This document shows, in pieces, positions 33,600-43,749 of a DNA stretch of 64,000 bases. Position numbers and translations under genes: made by a program. The DNA is taken from positions 11,649,151-11,713,150 of the forward strand of contig NC_003071.7 in assembly GCF_000001735.4 (NCBI RefSeq), given 5' to 3'. Positions within the stretch are counted from its first letter, which is position 1. Each line of letters starts with the position of its first letter. This DNA is from Arabidopsis thaliana (lineage: Eukaryota; Streptophyta; Magnoliopsida; Brassicales; Brassicaceae). The notes below the pieces were generated by a model. The model was not told where the DNA came from. It worked only from the letters and a program-made list of their open reading frames with translations, and did not search any database.

Positions 33600-34210
33600 T
33601 TCACGTAAGATGATTATGGTTACGGTTATTACGGGTACGGTTTATTAACCATCAGTTACAGTTATAAAATTTTTTAACCTTAACTTTAACCACTATCTAT
33701 GATTAAAATGATTACGGTTACAACAATTATGATTATATATGGTTATTGTTATTTGATGATTACAATATAGTTAATATTGAAGGCGAAATCTTAAGAATTA
33801 CCCAAAATATTGTATTGCTTTTAATAAGATGAAAAAGTATATTGTACACCAAATTTTCTTCATATCAAGCAATGTAGCATTCCAACATATTTGTTTGAGA
33901 AAAAATCTTATTATTTTCTAGCTTAGATTTTTTCATATCTATTATTTACCTTTTTGACAATTTTTATCCAAACATTCGATATTTGTCTTTGCATATACAC
34001 GATTACAACTATATTTTGTCTTTGCATATACACAATTACAACGATTATCCAACGATTTTGATACAGTTACTAATAATTAACGGTTAGTATTTTTTTTAAT
34101 AGTAACTAATTTGTTTTTCAGTTATCGGTTACAGTTTTTAACCAGATTTAGTAACAGTCTGGTTACGGTTCGAAATGCGGTTACAAAATTTTGATCATAC
34201 CTATACTCAT
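33600..34210. repeat. GGTTACGGTT low-complexity tract
   Basis: Dispersed, degenerate copies of GGTTACGG, TTACGATTA and TAACCA on both strands, ending near CATACCTATACTCATAG. It resembles the dispersed tracts at 14055-14480 and 20040-20440 in style but not in core sequence. Confidence 0.65.
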
Positions 34211-34803
34211 AGTTGCAATCCAGGCAATGAATATGAGATGTGTTGTGTGTTTGCCTGTGGATATTGCCGTTTGGTTAACATAAAAACTGATTTGTGTTTT
34301 TTCTTCACCCAAACCATCAAGTCTATAAATCCCTAACCCACTAATCTGCCGGAAAAGAACCCCTACTAATCTAACAAACTGAATTGGGCCCTAAGCCCAC
34401 ACACGTTCGCAACAAACGGAAACAATAATTTTTAATCTATACTAAAAAAATTATTAAAAATATTTCCATAACTACCAAAAAATCTTCTTTGGCCGCCAAA
34501 TTCCTTCACTGACTAATTTCCGACCGCAACTTATTTCTTTAACCAATTTCGTTTTCAGATTAGGTAATACGTCCAAAAGTGACATTTTAACGACTATATA
34601 TATTCAAAACTTATCTATCATAAACAAACAAAAAAACACCAAAAAAAAATCAGTATTACGTCATGCTTCTCTAACCAAATATCTTGTATATATTTCTCAA
34701 CAATTTTCTTTATTACAAATTCAAAGAACGAAAAAAAAAAGATGACAAAGAAATGTATGTATTATTGGATCATTTAAGTATTTTTGTACCTTTCTATAGT
34801 TAT

Positions 34804-35817
34804 TTACCTTAACAAAATAAAACTCCACAAAAGCACAAACATAGAGAACCCAAAGATCATACAAATTGTGTCTTGAGCTTTTTCTCTCCTCTCTTTATTC
34901 TCTCTCCATTGTATCTTCATTCGCACGTATTCTTCATACCTTTCTTTAGCTCTTCTCTCTTCATCATCTTTACACGATCTCTTTCCATCTAACAACCCTT
35001 GTAAAATTACCAAACTATCCCTACCTTTCATACATTTTCCTTCTATGTCCTCTACTTGTAGCCTCACGTCCCTCACGTGTATTTCTCCTCCCACTTCCTC
35101 ATCCACCTCTTTCCACGCTTCCGCTGACCCGCATGACACAACCGCCGCCACTTCCGCCGCCTCCGCCGTCACTACCGTTGAAAACCGTATTTCTAAATCC
35201 CCCGTTAGCCAGTTCCGCCGCGCCGACACCGCCTTTCGACTAGATATATTCGCCGCTCGTTTCTTGATCGGATCGATTAGTATCCAATTAAGTTTCATGC
35301 TCTCTTCCATATCTTTCACCCACGCTTCGTAGTCCCCACCCGGATATCGAATCCGGGTTTGGACCGACTCTTTCGGGTCGAGTATATCGACCCGAAACGG
35401 TGATGACAAGAACCATCCTGATTTACCTTTCTCTGTTTCCATCTCTTGTACCTTCGAGTATATAATCTCTCCTCTGTAGTATAAATCAACGGCTGAGATT
35501 AATCCCGTCGGTGGATCATGTTTTTCAGACTGCCACGTGTGTTCAGTGAACGGGTACGAGTCAGCAAAGAAAGAACGGTAACCGGAAGGGAAAGAGGAGA
35601 TAGCTTGGACAACACGTGGATCATTGATCGAAGGCCACGTGTCGATGGAGAGTTCTTGCCAGAGTTTCTCTTCCGTGCATAGAGTTTGGAGGTAAGAAGA
35701 GGTTGTTGCGGTGGAGGCTAGCGTCGGACCATCGAGTCGGGTCAAGATTTGGGTTTGGATTATGTCAGAATGAAGAGTTGAGATTGAATCACCGTTGATG
35801 ACATCGACGGTTGCCAT
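34804..35817 (-). CDS. F-box protein with C-terminal membrane anchor (At2g27310)
   Basis: Intronless, 337 aa. The F-box is at about residues 16-60 (SDIIQTQILTRLDGPTLAST..LW), the part that binds the SKP1-like adaptor in SCF ubiquitin ligases. The rest is a plant-specific substrate region with DVLD-type and WILIDPIKKRAANISSRKAV segments. A Lys/Glu/Arg-rich helix (residues 285-310) leads into a hydrophobic C-terminus (TICMIFGFSMFVLLWSFILL) that should anchor it in a membrane with the F-box facing the cytosol. There are no LRR or kelch repeats. Substrate unknown. Confidence 0.93.
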   Translation of the reverse strand: MATVDVINGDSISTLHSDIIQTQILTRLDGPTLASTATTSSYLQTLCTEEKLWQELSIDTWPSINDPRVVQAISSFPSGYRSFFADSYPFTEHTWQSEKHDPPTGLISAVDLYYRGEIIYSKVQEMETEKGKSGWFLSSPFRVDILDPKESVQTRIRYPGGDYEAWVKDMEESMKLNWILIDPIKKRAANISSRKAVSARRNWLTGDLEIRFSTVVTAEAAEVAAVVSCGSAEAWKEVDEEVGGEIHVRDVRLQVEDIEGKCMKGRDSLVILQGLLDGKRSCKDDEERRAKERYEEYVRMKIQWRENKERREKAQDTICMIFGFSMFVLLWSFILLR

Positions 35818-38800
35818 TTTCTTTAGGGTAAAAACTATAAGAAGAGATGATTAAGAAATTAGAGAGAAGTATATATAATGAATGAATTAAATGACTAATG
35901 TAGAAAATAAAGAAAAGGATGAAGAAGGCGATGGTTGATCAGTCAACCATGGCTCTTTGAGACTATTCTACTTCAAGTTGAATGATTCTTCCTAATTTTC
36001 TAAAGTTTCTATACATAGTAGATACACACGCGTACACACACGCTCCATTTTCTTCTTTTTTTTATCACGTCTCTTTATGAAGTCTTTCATTTTTATCATA
36101 AGATTAAAAAGGTTCTTTTTGTCGATAAAGAAAAATAAAATATAGTATTTTTTTTCTTGTGAATGGATAAAATATCAGAGAACAAAGATCCGACGAGAAA
36201 TGTTACATCAGTGTTTTATATAAAGTTTTAAAATAAATATATAATATTTAGATATCCATTATATTGTATATAGAAGAAATTTTCTATATTTTTAGTTATG
36301 TCCTTGATGAAAATGTCATATTTAACTGCGATTTAATACTGTTTTTGTAGTTTTCTATTGTTACATTTTTAGCTAGTATTCATGTATCTGGACTTGGATT
36401 GAATATCTCCAATTCTCCGTGCATGTATCAAATTTTGGTATGGCCTAAATCTGTATAATTGTTTCTTGATCGGGATGATGAACCTGACATTCCAAAAAAT
36501 CAAGGAAAGTACGAACCTCTTTTTTTCTTTCTTTCAGTGATGTATCTTGTTTATAATTTATATATTATATACTCCATATTTTAGTTTATCAAATTTATTA
36601 ATTTAAAATAACTACCAGTGCCTGTTTTTTCAATTCCGTTTGAATAAAATATAGGGTGCCGACAAAAAAAAAGAGAATAAACTTATCTTCGTAGAGAGAT
36701 CACGTTATCTTTGCAACGAATTTCATATTTTCCACGTTACTTTATTATTGGTTGACTTTTCAAGCTTTTAGTATTTTGGTATATGAGGAAGTTGTCCGGA
36801 TATCAAAACCAAAAGACTGGGACAAAACAATTTAGTTTTCATGGTCGGTTAAAAAGCTTTTAGACGAAATACTTTTTTGGTCTAGTCAGAGCCGGTGTTC
36901 TAATTATTGGCTCTCTTACATTTCTTTCTCTTTTGGTACGTAATGTAGTTAATAAAGGATGTAGTTTATAGTAGAGTAAGTGACACAGAATTTGGGCTAA
37001 TCAGCCTAATTTATACTGATCATATGTATTAATTTCAGTGTGTTGAAATTGAATCAACAGTTGTGAATTCAACTGGTGATTTAACTTGAAAAAAACAAAA
37101 TTGTTTTTATTATTTTAAATATAGTTAAATATTTAGTATGTATATTGTTATACTGTTCAAGTTTACGTCATTAAACCCTTTAGCTTGACGAAAAAAAAAC
37201 CTTTAGCCAAAAAACAAAAAAAAAACGTTCAGCATATATATGTTCTACTACATTCCAACAAATTTATCATCTAAGGAAGATTAAAGAATAAAAATTTGAT
37301 TAAAGAATAAAAATTTTACTCAAATTATTTTTTCTTACATACTAATTCATTTTTAAAATATAAGTTAAGATAAAATCAGTGTTTTGAATAATTTATTTCC
37401 TTCCCGGGCATGATTGTTTCTAGAGTGTTTCACTCATGTAGGTCATGACTCATGAGTAGTACTGAGTTTCACTCATTTGAATTAATATTTTTCTATTATT
37501 AATGTTTGGAAGATGATGACTATTATTTTTTTTAACATGAATTGAAGACATATTTGTTTAAATCACTTACGATTTCCATATCTTTAAACACCGAGCTGCA
37601 TCCTAATACTATTCTCCCCCAAACATATTTATTTGCAAACTTTTGATTAGATCTGGTATATATTAGTATTGGTATAATCTGATATGTATTAGTATTGGTA
37701 TAATCGCATTTAAAAATATAAGTGATTTTTATTTTCTTTTTACTCCCTCTTATCACAATGTAACAAAATCTATTTTTTTTTTATAATAGTTTTAACTTTT
37801 TCTTATGTTCGACCAAGTTCCATAATCCATAGTTTTATTTTATTGATTTAGACGTCGTGTAATCTTTAATAAATACACTACTGTTGTTTTTGGCTTATTT
37901 TTCTATTTCTTGTTAACATATAAACTACAATTTTATTAATATATATTAAGATACCTAACATATATGATAGTTTTGTTATTATTATCCTCTAGAAAACACG
38001 AAACATAATAAGATGAGATGACGTAGCGTAAGCGAGTTTCTCTTTGAAATAGTGATTAGTGAGTGAGCTGTTATTTTCGTGTTAGTTATTAGAAGGTGAC
38101 AAAAGTAATATTCCTTATGGCTTACGGGTTGATTAAGAAAAAATTAAGACGTTTGACAGATATTTTTGCTGAAAATTCAATCATTTTCCTCAATCTTCCA
38201 TAAATTAAGTAGAAGTGGAAACAACCTTTGTGTACAATTGCATTTAATAGAAAATAAGTTTTAAAACAATATTATATGTAGTACTCTCTCTGTTTAAATT
38301 TATTTGTAGTTTTAGGAAAAAAGTTTTGTTTAAATTTATTTAACAGTTTTTGACTAATTATATTTTATTGTATGTTTTTAATATGGTTGAATTAGTTGTA
38401 AATAATAATGCTTTTCTGTAAAATTTCATGTAAAAGAGAAAATTAAATGAAAATTTTGTGATTTCTTAATCTATATACAAAAACTTTAAACGACAAATTA
38501 TTTCAAAATATTCTTCTTAATTTTTTTTTGAAATGATTTTACGCATGGAGCATATTTAAAAGGTTTAAGGGGTGATTAGTGACTTGACTTTAAGGATGTA
38601 CTAAAATTAACTCTATTTTTACCAATCACACTTTGAATTTTCTAAAATCTTTGAGTGGCTGCAATCAATCACAGTCCCAATTTGCCTTTTTTTTAATTCC
38701 TAAGTCAAAATTGAATATAAACATACTATATAGCTAGTATAGTACATAATTTGTATGGTTGAATTTTCGTATTATGTGAAGATTAGTTCTATATTGATTG

Positions 38801-40440
38801 GCTATGGGATAAATTAATTAACGTTTCTGGTGCTAAAACTTTTATTAATCCAAAAAAATGAAAAAGAAATGTAAAGTGGAGGTAAGTTGCAAAGTGAAAT
38901 TAAAAAAAAAACAAAAGAAAATGGGAAAGTGAAATATTAATTTTAATCAAATTTTTAAAAGAAGACAATTTAGAGTAAACAAAAGAAGCCATAACAAAAG
39001 GAGCCAAAGAAGAAACATAAAATCGCAGCCCTTATCCGAATATCTTGTCATGTGTTTTTTCAAACAAACCTAAAGACTAACAACTATTTAACGTTCATCT
39101 CCCTCTCTTATATCAGCGACAAGCTTATCCTATTTTGTATTGTTTTTTTTTTTTGTTTTTTTATAACCTTTGTTGTATACTTGTGTTTTGTTTGTTCTTT
39201 TTGTTATGATGGTTTTGTTTCGTCTACAATTCTACATATTCACCTTTTTGTTATCTCATCAAATATTAGAGTCATGACAATAAGATAGCCAAAGAAGGTA
39301 AACCTGAATCAACTCTTTCACAAGAATTTTACCGATTTCAAGTTTCGATGTAAAAGCATGTGTTTATGGTATTTTTTGAGGCCACACGTATATGTAAAAT
39401 GTCCATTAGTTTAGTCGGTTGCTTTCATTGTTCGTGGCTTAAGAGTTAAAAATTCGAGTCCCACTCGGCCACTCCCATATAATATGTCCACAATTTTGTT
39501 TTTTTCTAATTGCCTTAATGTTAATGGTCCACAATTTATAATTGTGCTTGGGGCCACTTCAAGTGTAGGGTGAGCACTGGTGTCAGGCCAACTTGAGTTA
39601 GCAATCCAGTAGATGTTAAAGTTGCGGTTATACATCCATCGTTACAACTCTCTACCTTGCTCAAGAACAAAGTACAAGAAGAAGAACAGAGTAATAGCCT
39701 TTAAACCGGCCAACAACTTGTTAACCCGAACCAAAACCGGCTTCGATTTGATCTTGGTTAAAATGCAACCCGAAGCCTCTGCGTCGTCTAGAGTCTTTCA
39801 CTTCCACTTAAGTTGAACCCGGCATAACCGCAGCATTCTGGATTTTGTGCTAACCCAAACCCTTTATTTGAAACATCTCTCAACAAGTTTGCATCAATCT
39901 TATGTGAGGCACCTTGTGTCCGCATAATGTGCACCGTTATCAAATGGCTTGTCATATCGTCGTCGATCTTCAAGCTACATATGATCTTCATTAACTTATT
40001 CTCATGAAGTCAGGATTAAGAATAGCTTGTGTAAGTGTGTAAATGTGTGTTATAAAGAGCAAACACTTGATATTAAATATATTTTTGTTGTTCATTCCCA
40101 AAATAGAACCTTTTTCTTATTAGGACTACTCATTCATATTCTCAGTTTCTACATTTAATGTGGTAGGACGCACCTGACACCGATGACTCAAGATAGTAAA
40201 AACATGTCATTATATATGTGGTTTTAGTTCTCACATATTTGGACCCCAGACACATTGATATAAGAGTTTTAAATACGGAAGTCATAAATAAGGAGATTTT
40301 GTATGAATATTGCTAAAAATTTACTTTATTGAGAAAACGTATATGTGAGTCCACATTTTAACAACAAAAGTTAACTTTAAAGCTTAGAATTGGAAGCTAG
40401 CAACTAGTCTAAACTTGTAGATCAACAATTATTCTTGCTT
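35818..40440. other. Long intergenic region with transposon debris
   Basis: A TATATATA sequence about 55 bp upstream of the F-box start (35868-35878) may be its TATA box. Further out are MITE-like ends (TACTCCCTCTTAT near 37740; TACTCTCTCTGTTTAAATT near 38283) without clear partners, a SINE-like segment near 39400-39510, and an unusually GC-rich, coding-like block at 39640-40010. I could not support any gene. Confidence 0.45.
39400..39510 (+). mobile_element. Possible tRNA-derived SINE fragment
   Basis: A perfect Pol III A-box match (TAGTTTAGTCG, 39407-39417; consensus TRGYNNARNNG) is followed 35 bp later by a near B box (ATTCGAGTC, 39452-39460) and, 30 bp further, a T-rich tail. Spacing fits a tRNA-related head. 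No target duplication was found, so this is tentative. Confidence 0.45.
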
Positions 40441-40803
40441 TTAGTTATGTGTAGGAGATTTTGGGACAATACGTGCACAAATATCCTTGAGGAGAGGAGG
40501 GAAAAACGGATTCAACGGAAACATTTCGGGCCAACAGTTGGCATCTAAGGCCGAAAACGCCTTGCAACATGCGCCTTCAATATTTTCAAATTTGCCGGAG
40601 AAAATTGATTTAGAGATTTCGAGCACACATCCTTCAACGTTGGAGAGAGACGACATACATTTTACAAGATCAACGGGTGAGCCTGGTTGGAAAAGTCCTG
40701 GAAACATCGGTGGCTTTTGCATTTCAGCTACTCCTTGTGTAACAAAAATGGTACCACAAAGGGATGCCATTAACAAGACTGATACAATAGCTTTGCTTCC
40801 CAT
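40441..40803 (-). CDS. ECA1-type prolamin-like secreted cysteine-rich peptide (At2g27315)
   Basis: Intronless, 120 aa. A signal peptide (MGSKAIVSVLLMASLCGTIF, cleaved near residue 26) precedes a short Pro-rich linker and a prolamin-like domain. Six cysteines lie in the domain, in the contexts VKCMSS, EGCVLE, ACCKAF, ANCWPE and DICARI, the pattern of ECA1 gametogenesis-related proteins. Relatives include egg-cell-secreted EC1 peptides used in gamete interaction, and many members are expressed in female gametophyte or seed. A reproductive role is inferred from family only. Confidence 0.88.
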   Translation of the reverse strand: MGSKAIVSVLLMASLCGTIFVTQGVAEMQKPPMFPGLFQPGSPVDLVKCMSSLSNVEGCVLEISKSIFSGKFENIEGACCKAFSALDANCWPEMFPLNPFFPPLLKDICARIVPKSPTHN

Positions 40804-40896
40804 CTTTCTTCTTTTTTCCTTTCGTTTGTCTTGGCTTTGGTTTAGACTTTAGACTTAGATTCTTGGGATGGTTTTAGATATGGAAGAAATTTTAGA

Positions 40897-40903
40897 ATTT
40901 ATA
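40897..40903 (-). promoter_or_regulatory. TATA box of the ECA1-type gene
   Basis: CTATAAATTC on the minus strand, about 95 bases upstream of the ATG at 40803. Confidence 0.6.
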
Positions 40904-41284
40904 GGATCAGGAAACAAGATTTTAATCAATACATCGACAAGTAACAGATCAGTCTAAAGTTTTGTTTCAAAATGTAACTCATGTTTAGGTCCACCGTATT
41001 AATTTTTATTACATTAAGTTAAGTTGACTAATGTAAATGTATTGTGTTTACTAGTTCAAATTATGAAACAGAAGATGAGTAAGTTATAATATTCTTTTGA
41101 CCCACTTAATTTTTTGGGACTTAATTTACTTTCTTTATGTAAAGATTGATTTGTCTAACCCCTAGTGAAGGTAGCTAAACGTGGTTCAAGTTCTATATTG
41201 TGGATTGGTATAATTACAACTGCAAAATTGATTAGCACATGTCATGTGCGTTCTATGGAGGCAATTGAAGTCAAATCACAATTA

Positions 41285-42355
41285 AAGATATAAAAACTTC
41301 CTCGTCCACTACAAATGTTAGGCTAATTTCATTGTCTTACAAATATAATTCTGTTTGTCTTCTATGTACACTTCATCTTCCATTTCTTTTTTCTTAAGAG
41401 ATATAAGTAACTACTGGTTTTTGTTAATTGTTACAAATTTGGGTCTTTGGTTGGCAAATCTGGATCAGTTGAAGTAGAAAAGACTAGCAACTTGGTATCT
41501 TTGAAAACTTTCGATACAAATGTTTACATATCGTGAGTGTATAATTCCAATTTTATGGAATCTTCAAAGATAAAATGTGATTGATCCATATATAGATGTA
41601 TATAAATTACAATCATGCTATAACACAGTCGATACCCTATAAGCCGAATACACCTAGGTAAGCTTAGATTATGAATATGTTCTTCAAGCGGGCCGACTGT
41701 TAAATTATCTAACAATTGGTGTTTTAGTTATGCAATGAAATGAAGATATTAAAGACACGAAGAAACTTGTGAAGAGAACAATATGTCATTGACTCATTAT
41801 GTGGAGACAATAAGACGAAGCCTAATCGTCCACAAGAGTCAAAGATTCTCAAGTCGCGTGACGTGCATATGGTCAAAGACTCATGCTAAGTACGAGTCTC
41901 TCTCTGCCACGCAAAACAAATAGAATGCTCCAGGTCTTCTTGCCTAACATTATGGAACTCCTTCCACATAGTCAAATCAAGAGATTTAGCAACCGGTTCA
42001 TGATGACTCGGCTCAAATGCAAATCCTCTAATTTAGAATAATGAATACTCAAGCTCCCAACTCTTTCATATGGCACAACAAACTCAGTGTGTAGGGTAAA
42101 AATAACTCCCCATTTTCAGTAACCCCAACTAGTTTTCTCAAAAAGTAAAATCTAACAAGTTGCGGAAGACAAAAGATAAGATTAAGAATAACTTGTGTTA
42201 TCATGAGTCATGACCAACACTTGATATAGAATATTTGTTTTGTTGTTCATTCCCAAAATAGAACCTTTTTATTATTAGGACTACTGATTCATATTCTCAT
42301 TTTCGGCACTAAATGTGGTGGAATGCACCTGACACCTATGACTTAATTTAAGAAA
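41285..42355. repeat. Segment duplicated elsewhere in the window
   Basis: Several sub-blocks recur. TTAGGCTAATTTC (41320 and 45710), TTCCAATTTTATG..ATCTTC (41548 and 45750) and GAAGAAACT-TGA (about 41758 and 45926) match the spacer 45676-46195 in the same order. The block 42178-42355 (TTGTTCATTCCCAAAATAG, then AGAACCTTTTT) matches 40013-40200. The copies are diverged at roughly one base in five by eye. Confidence 0.7.
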
Positions 42356-42486
42356 GTGTTAGGTGCAATGCTGAAACCGATGATGTGGCGTTCGTCGTCG
42401 AGGATATCGAGTCTCTCGGTGGAGCTTGCACCGGGGAGGTCAGAGAAGACTTGGAATTGACGGAGGCTACCAAAAAAGTTGCTCAT
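42343..42486 (-). pseudogene. Fragment of a PYR/PYL abscisic-acid receptor gene
   Basis: A minus-strand frame of 47 codons contains GSLRQFQVFSDLPGASS followed by TERLDILDDERHIIGFSI, very close to the central part of PYL4-type receptors (recalled as GSLRQ-V-VVSGLPAASS, then TERLDILDDERHVISFSV). It spans the gate-loop strand (SGLPA in receptors, SDLPG here) and stops before the latch. There is no START-domain beginning or end nearby. PYL receptors bind ABA and inhibit PP2C phosphatases; this piece cannot. I read it as a captured or transposed fragment about 110 bp long. Confidence 0.85.
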
Positions 42487-43194
42487 TTTGAGTTTTTCCG
42501 AGTTTGATCCTTCCTGGAAACAAAACTCAAATGTGATTTTGTTTTATAGTATGGGTAGATATATGAGTTTTGAATATTCAACATCAGAGCCAAATACCCC
42601 AAAACTTAAAAGTGATATAACCATATATCTAATCACTTGAAAGATTTGATGAACAAGCAGAAAGAGCAACTTTTTTGGATGAAAAGTATTGTATTGCTTT
42701 TGCATTGATATGATCTTCAATATACAAAGCGAAAGTCGGATCCATTTTAGTATTTTCATCACGAGGATGATATGCATCTTTACATCATGTGATACATATA
42801 AACATGGAGAAATTTTTATTAAAATGTTTGCTAATTGAAGATTGATGGTGTCATTAGGGATTGATAAGCGGGTCGGGGTAACGTTGAGTGCGACCATTGT
42901 AGGGAAGGAATGCCCTTCTGACCAAACTGGATACATATCACTTTGCACAACTTGAACTACTAGCGAAAGAATGAAATTAGTTGGAAGATACATTTCTAAT
43001 ACAAAACTACAATTCTGTCAAGTAAATGACAATATAAGGGGTTTCGGAGAAGCACACCTTTTGCTTCCTCATTCCTAATGGTCATAGAGAAGACGGTAGT
43101 TTTCATTTTTTTTGGGGATACACACAACATATATCTCTGAAGAATATGATTGCCTCTTAGTTCACTGATCATATAGAAGCATATAAAGAAAAAT

Positions 43195-43321
43195 CAAGTT
43201 GCTTTGGTCTAGTGGTAAAGGAGAGAAAAGCTTCTGCCACCTGGATTTGAGTATTATTGGCCACCGGAGTTCGAATATAAACCTTTACGATCACCTGAGT
43301 TATAAAAAAAACACACACACA
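43195..43321 (+). mobile_element. tRNA-derived SINE-like insertion
   Basis: A perfect A box (TGGTCTAGTGG, 43205-43215) and a B-box-like GTTCGAATA (43269-43277) are followed by an A-rich/(CA)n tail at about 43302-43320. Flanking near-repeats (AAGAAAAAT at about 43186-43194 and AGGAAAAAT at 43322-43330) are a plausible target duplication with one mismatch. It is not a functional tRNA: box spacing is too long and no cloverleaf forms. Confidence 0.65.
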
Positions 43322-43749
43322 AGGAAAAATGTATGAAAAAACAATAATCACTGAGAAATGCATTTAAAACTTTTACAAACAACTGATTCGATTTATTAAA
43401 TTAATTTTGTTTCTTACAATGTTTTGGAATAAAATAATCCTTACAATAATTCGATTTATTAAAGACAAAAAAAACTAGAATCAAAGCTAACATGATAGAG
43501 AGAACTTGCTTCGAGGGATAGCCGAGAGAAATCCCGATGAGGCCAAAGATCATCCGTACTAGTGGCAAATTACCATAGATTGGTCAAAACAATTATTAGT
43601 CAAAATAGCAATAAGTTTGACTCTTTTGGTTTGATATGACTAGCAAAAAAGATATTAGTCAAAATAGCAACACATTTTTTAGTATTTGACTCAAATCAGT
43701 ATATATATAGCTATATTTATAAGTGGACAAAATGTAAATAAATTTAACA

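Larger units (their letters stand above)
32806..34803. other. Intergenic region upstream of NTL8
   Basis: The proximal 300 bp is the NTL8 promoter; a palindromic AACACGTGTT G-box lies near 33110. From about 33600 to 34210 a GGTTACGGTT/TAACCA-rich low-complexity tract fills the region. No gene is supported. Confidence 0.5.
40804..43749. other. Intergenic region between the ECA1-type gene and the neprosin gene
   Basis: It holds a repeat block shared with other spacers here (41285-42355), a PYL receptor fragment (42343-42486) and a SINE-like insertion (43195-43321). An open frame at 42544-42993 (minus) shows no domain I recognise and is not called. The final 150 bp is the neprosin-gene promoter. 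Confidence 0.5.

Noticed and set aside
37740-38520. Complete MITEs near 37740 and 38283
   Set aside because: Only one end resembles a TACTCCCTC/TACTCTCTC terminus in each case; no matching inverted end was found, so they are mentioned only as fragments.
39407-39460. Possible tRNA gene
   Set aside because: A and B box matches are present, but no cloverleaf with paired acceptor stem could be drawn; treated as a SINE-like remnant.
42544-42993. 149-codon minus-strand frame
   Set aside because: No recognisable domain, no likely promoter, and surrounded by transposon debris and repeats. Possibly a relic of a gene, but unsupported.
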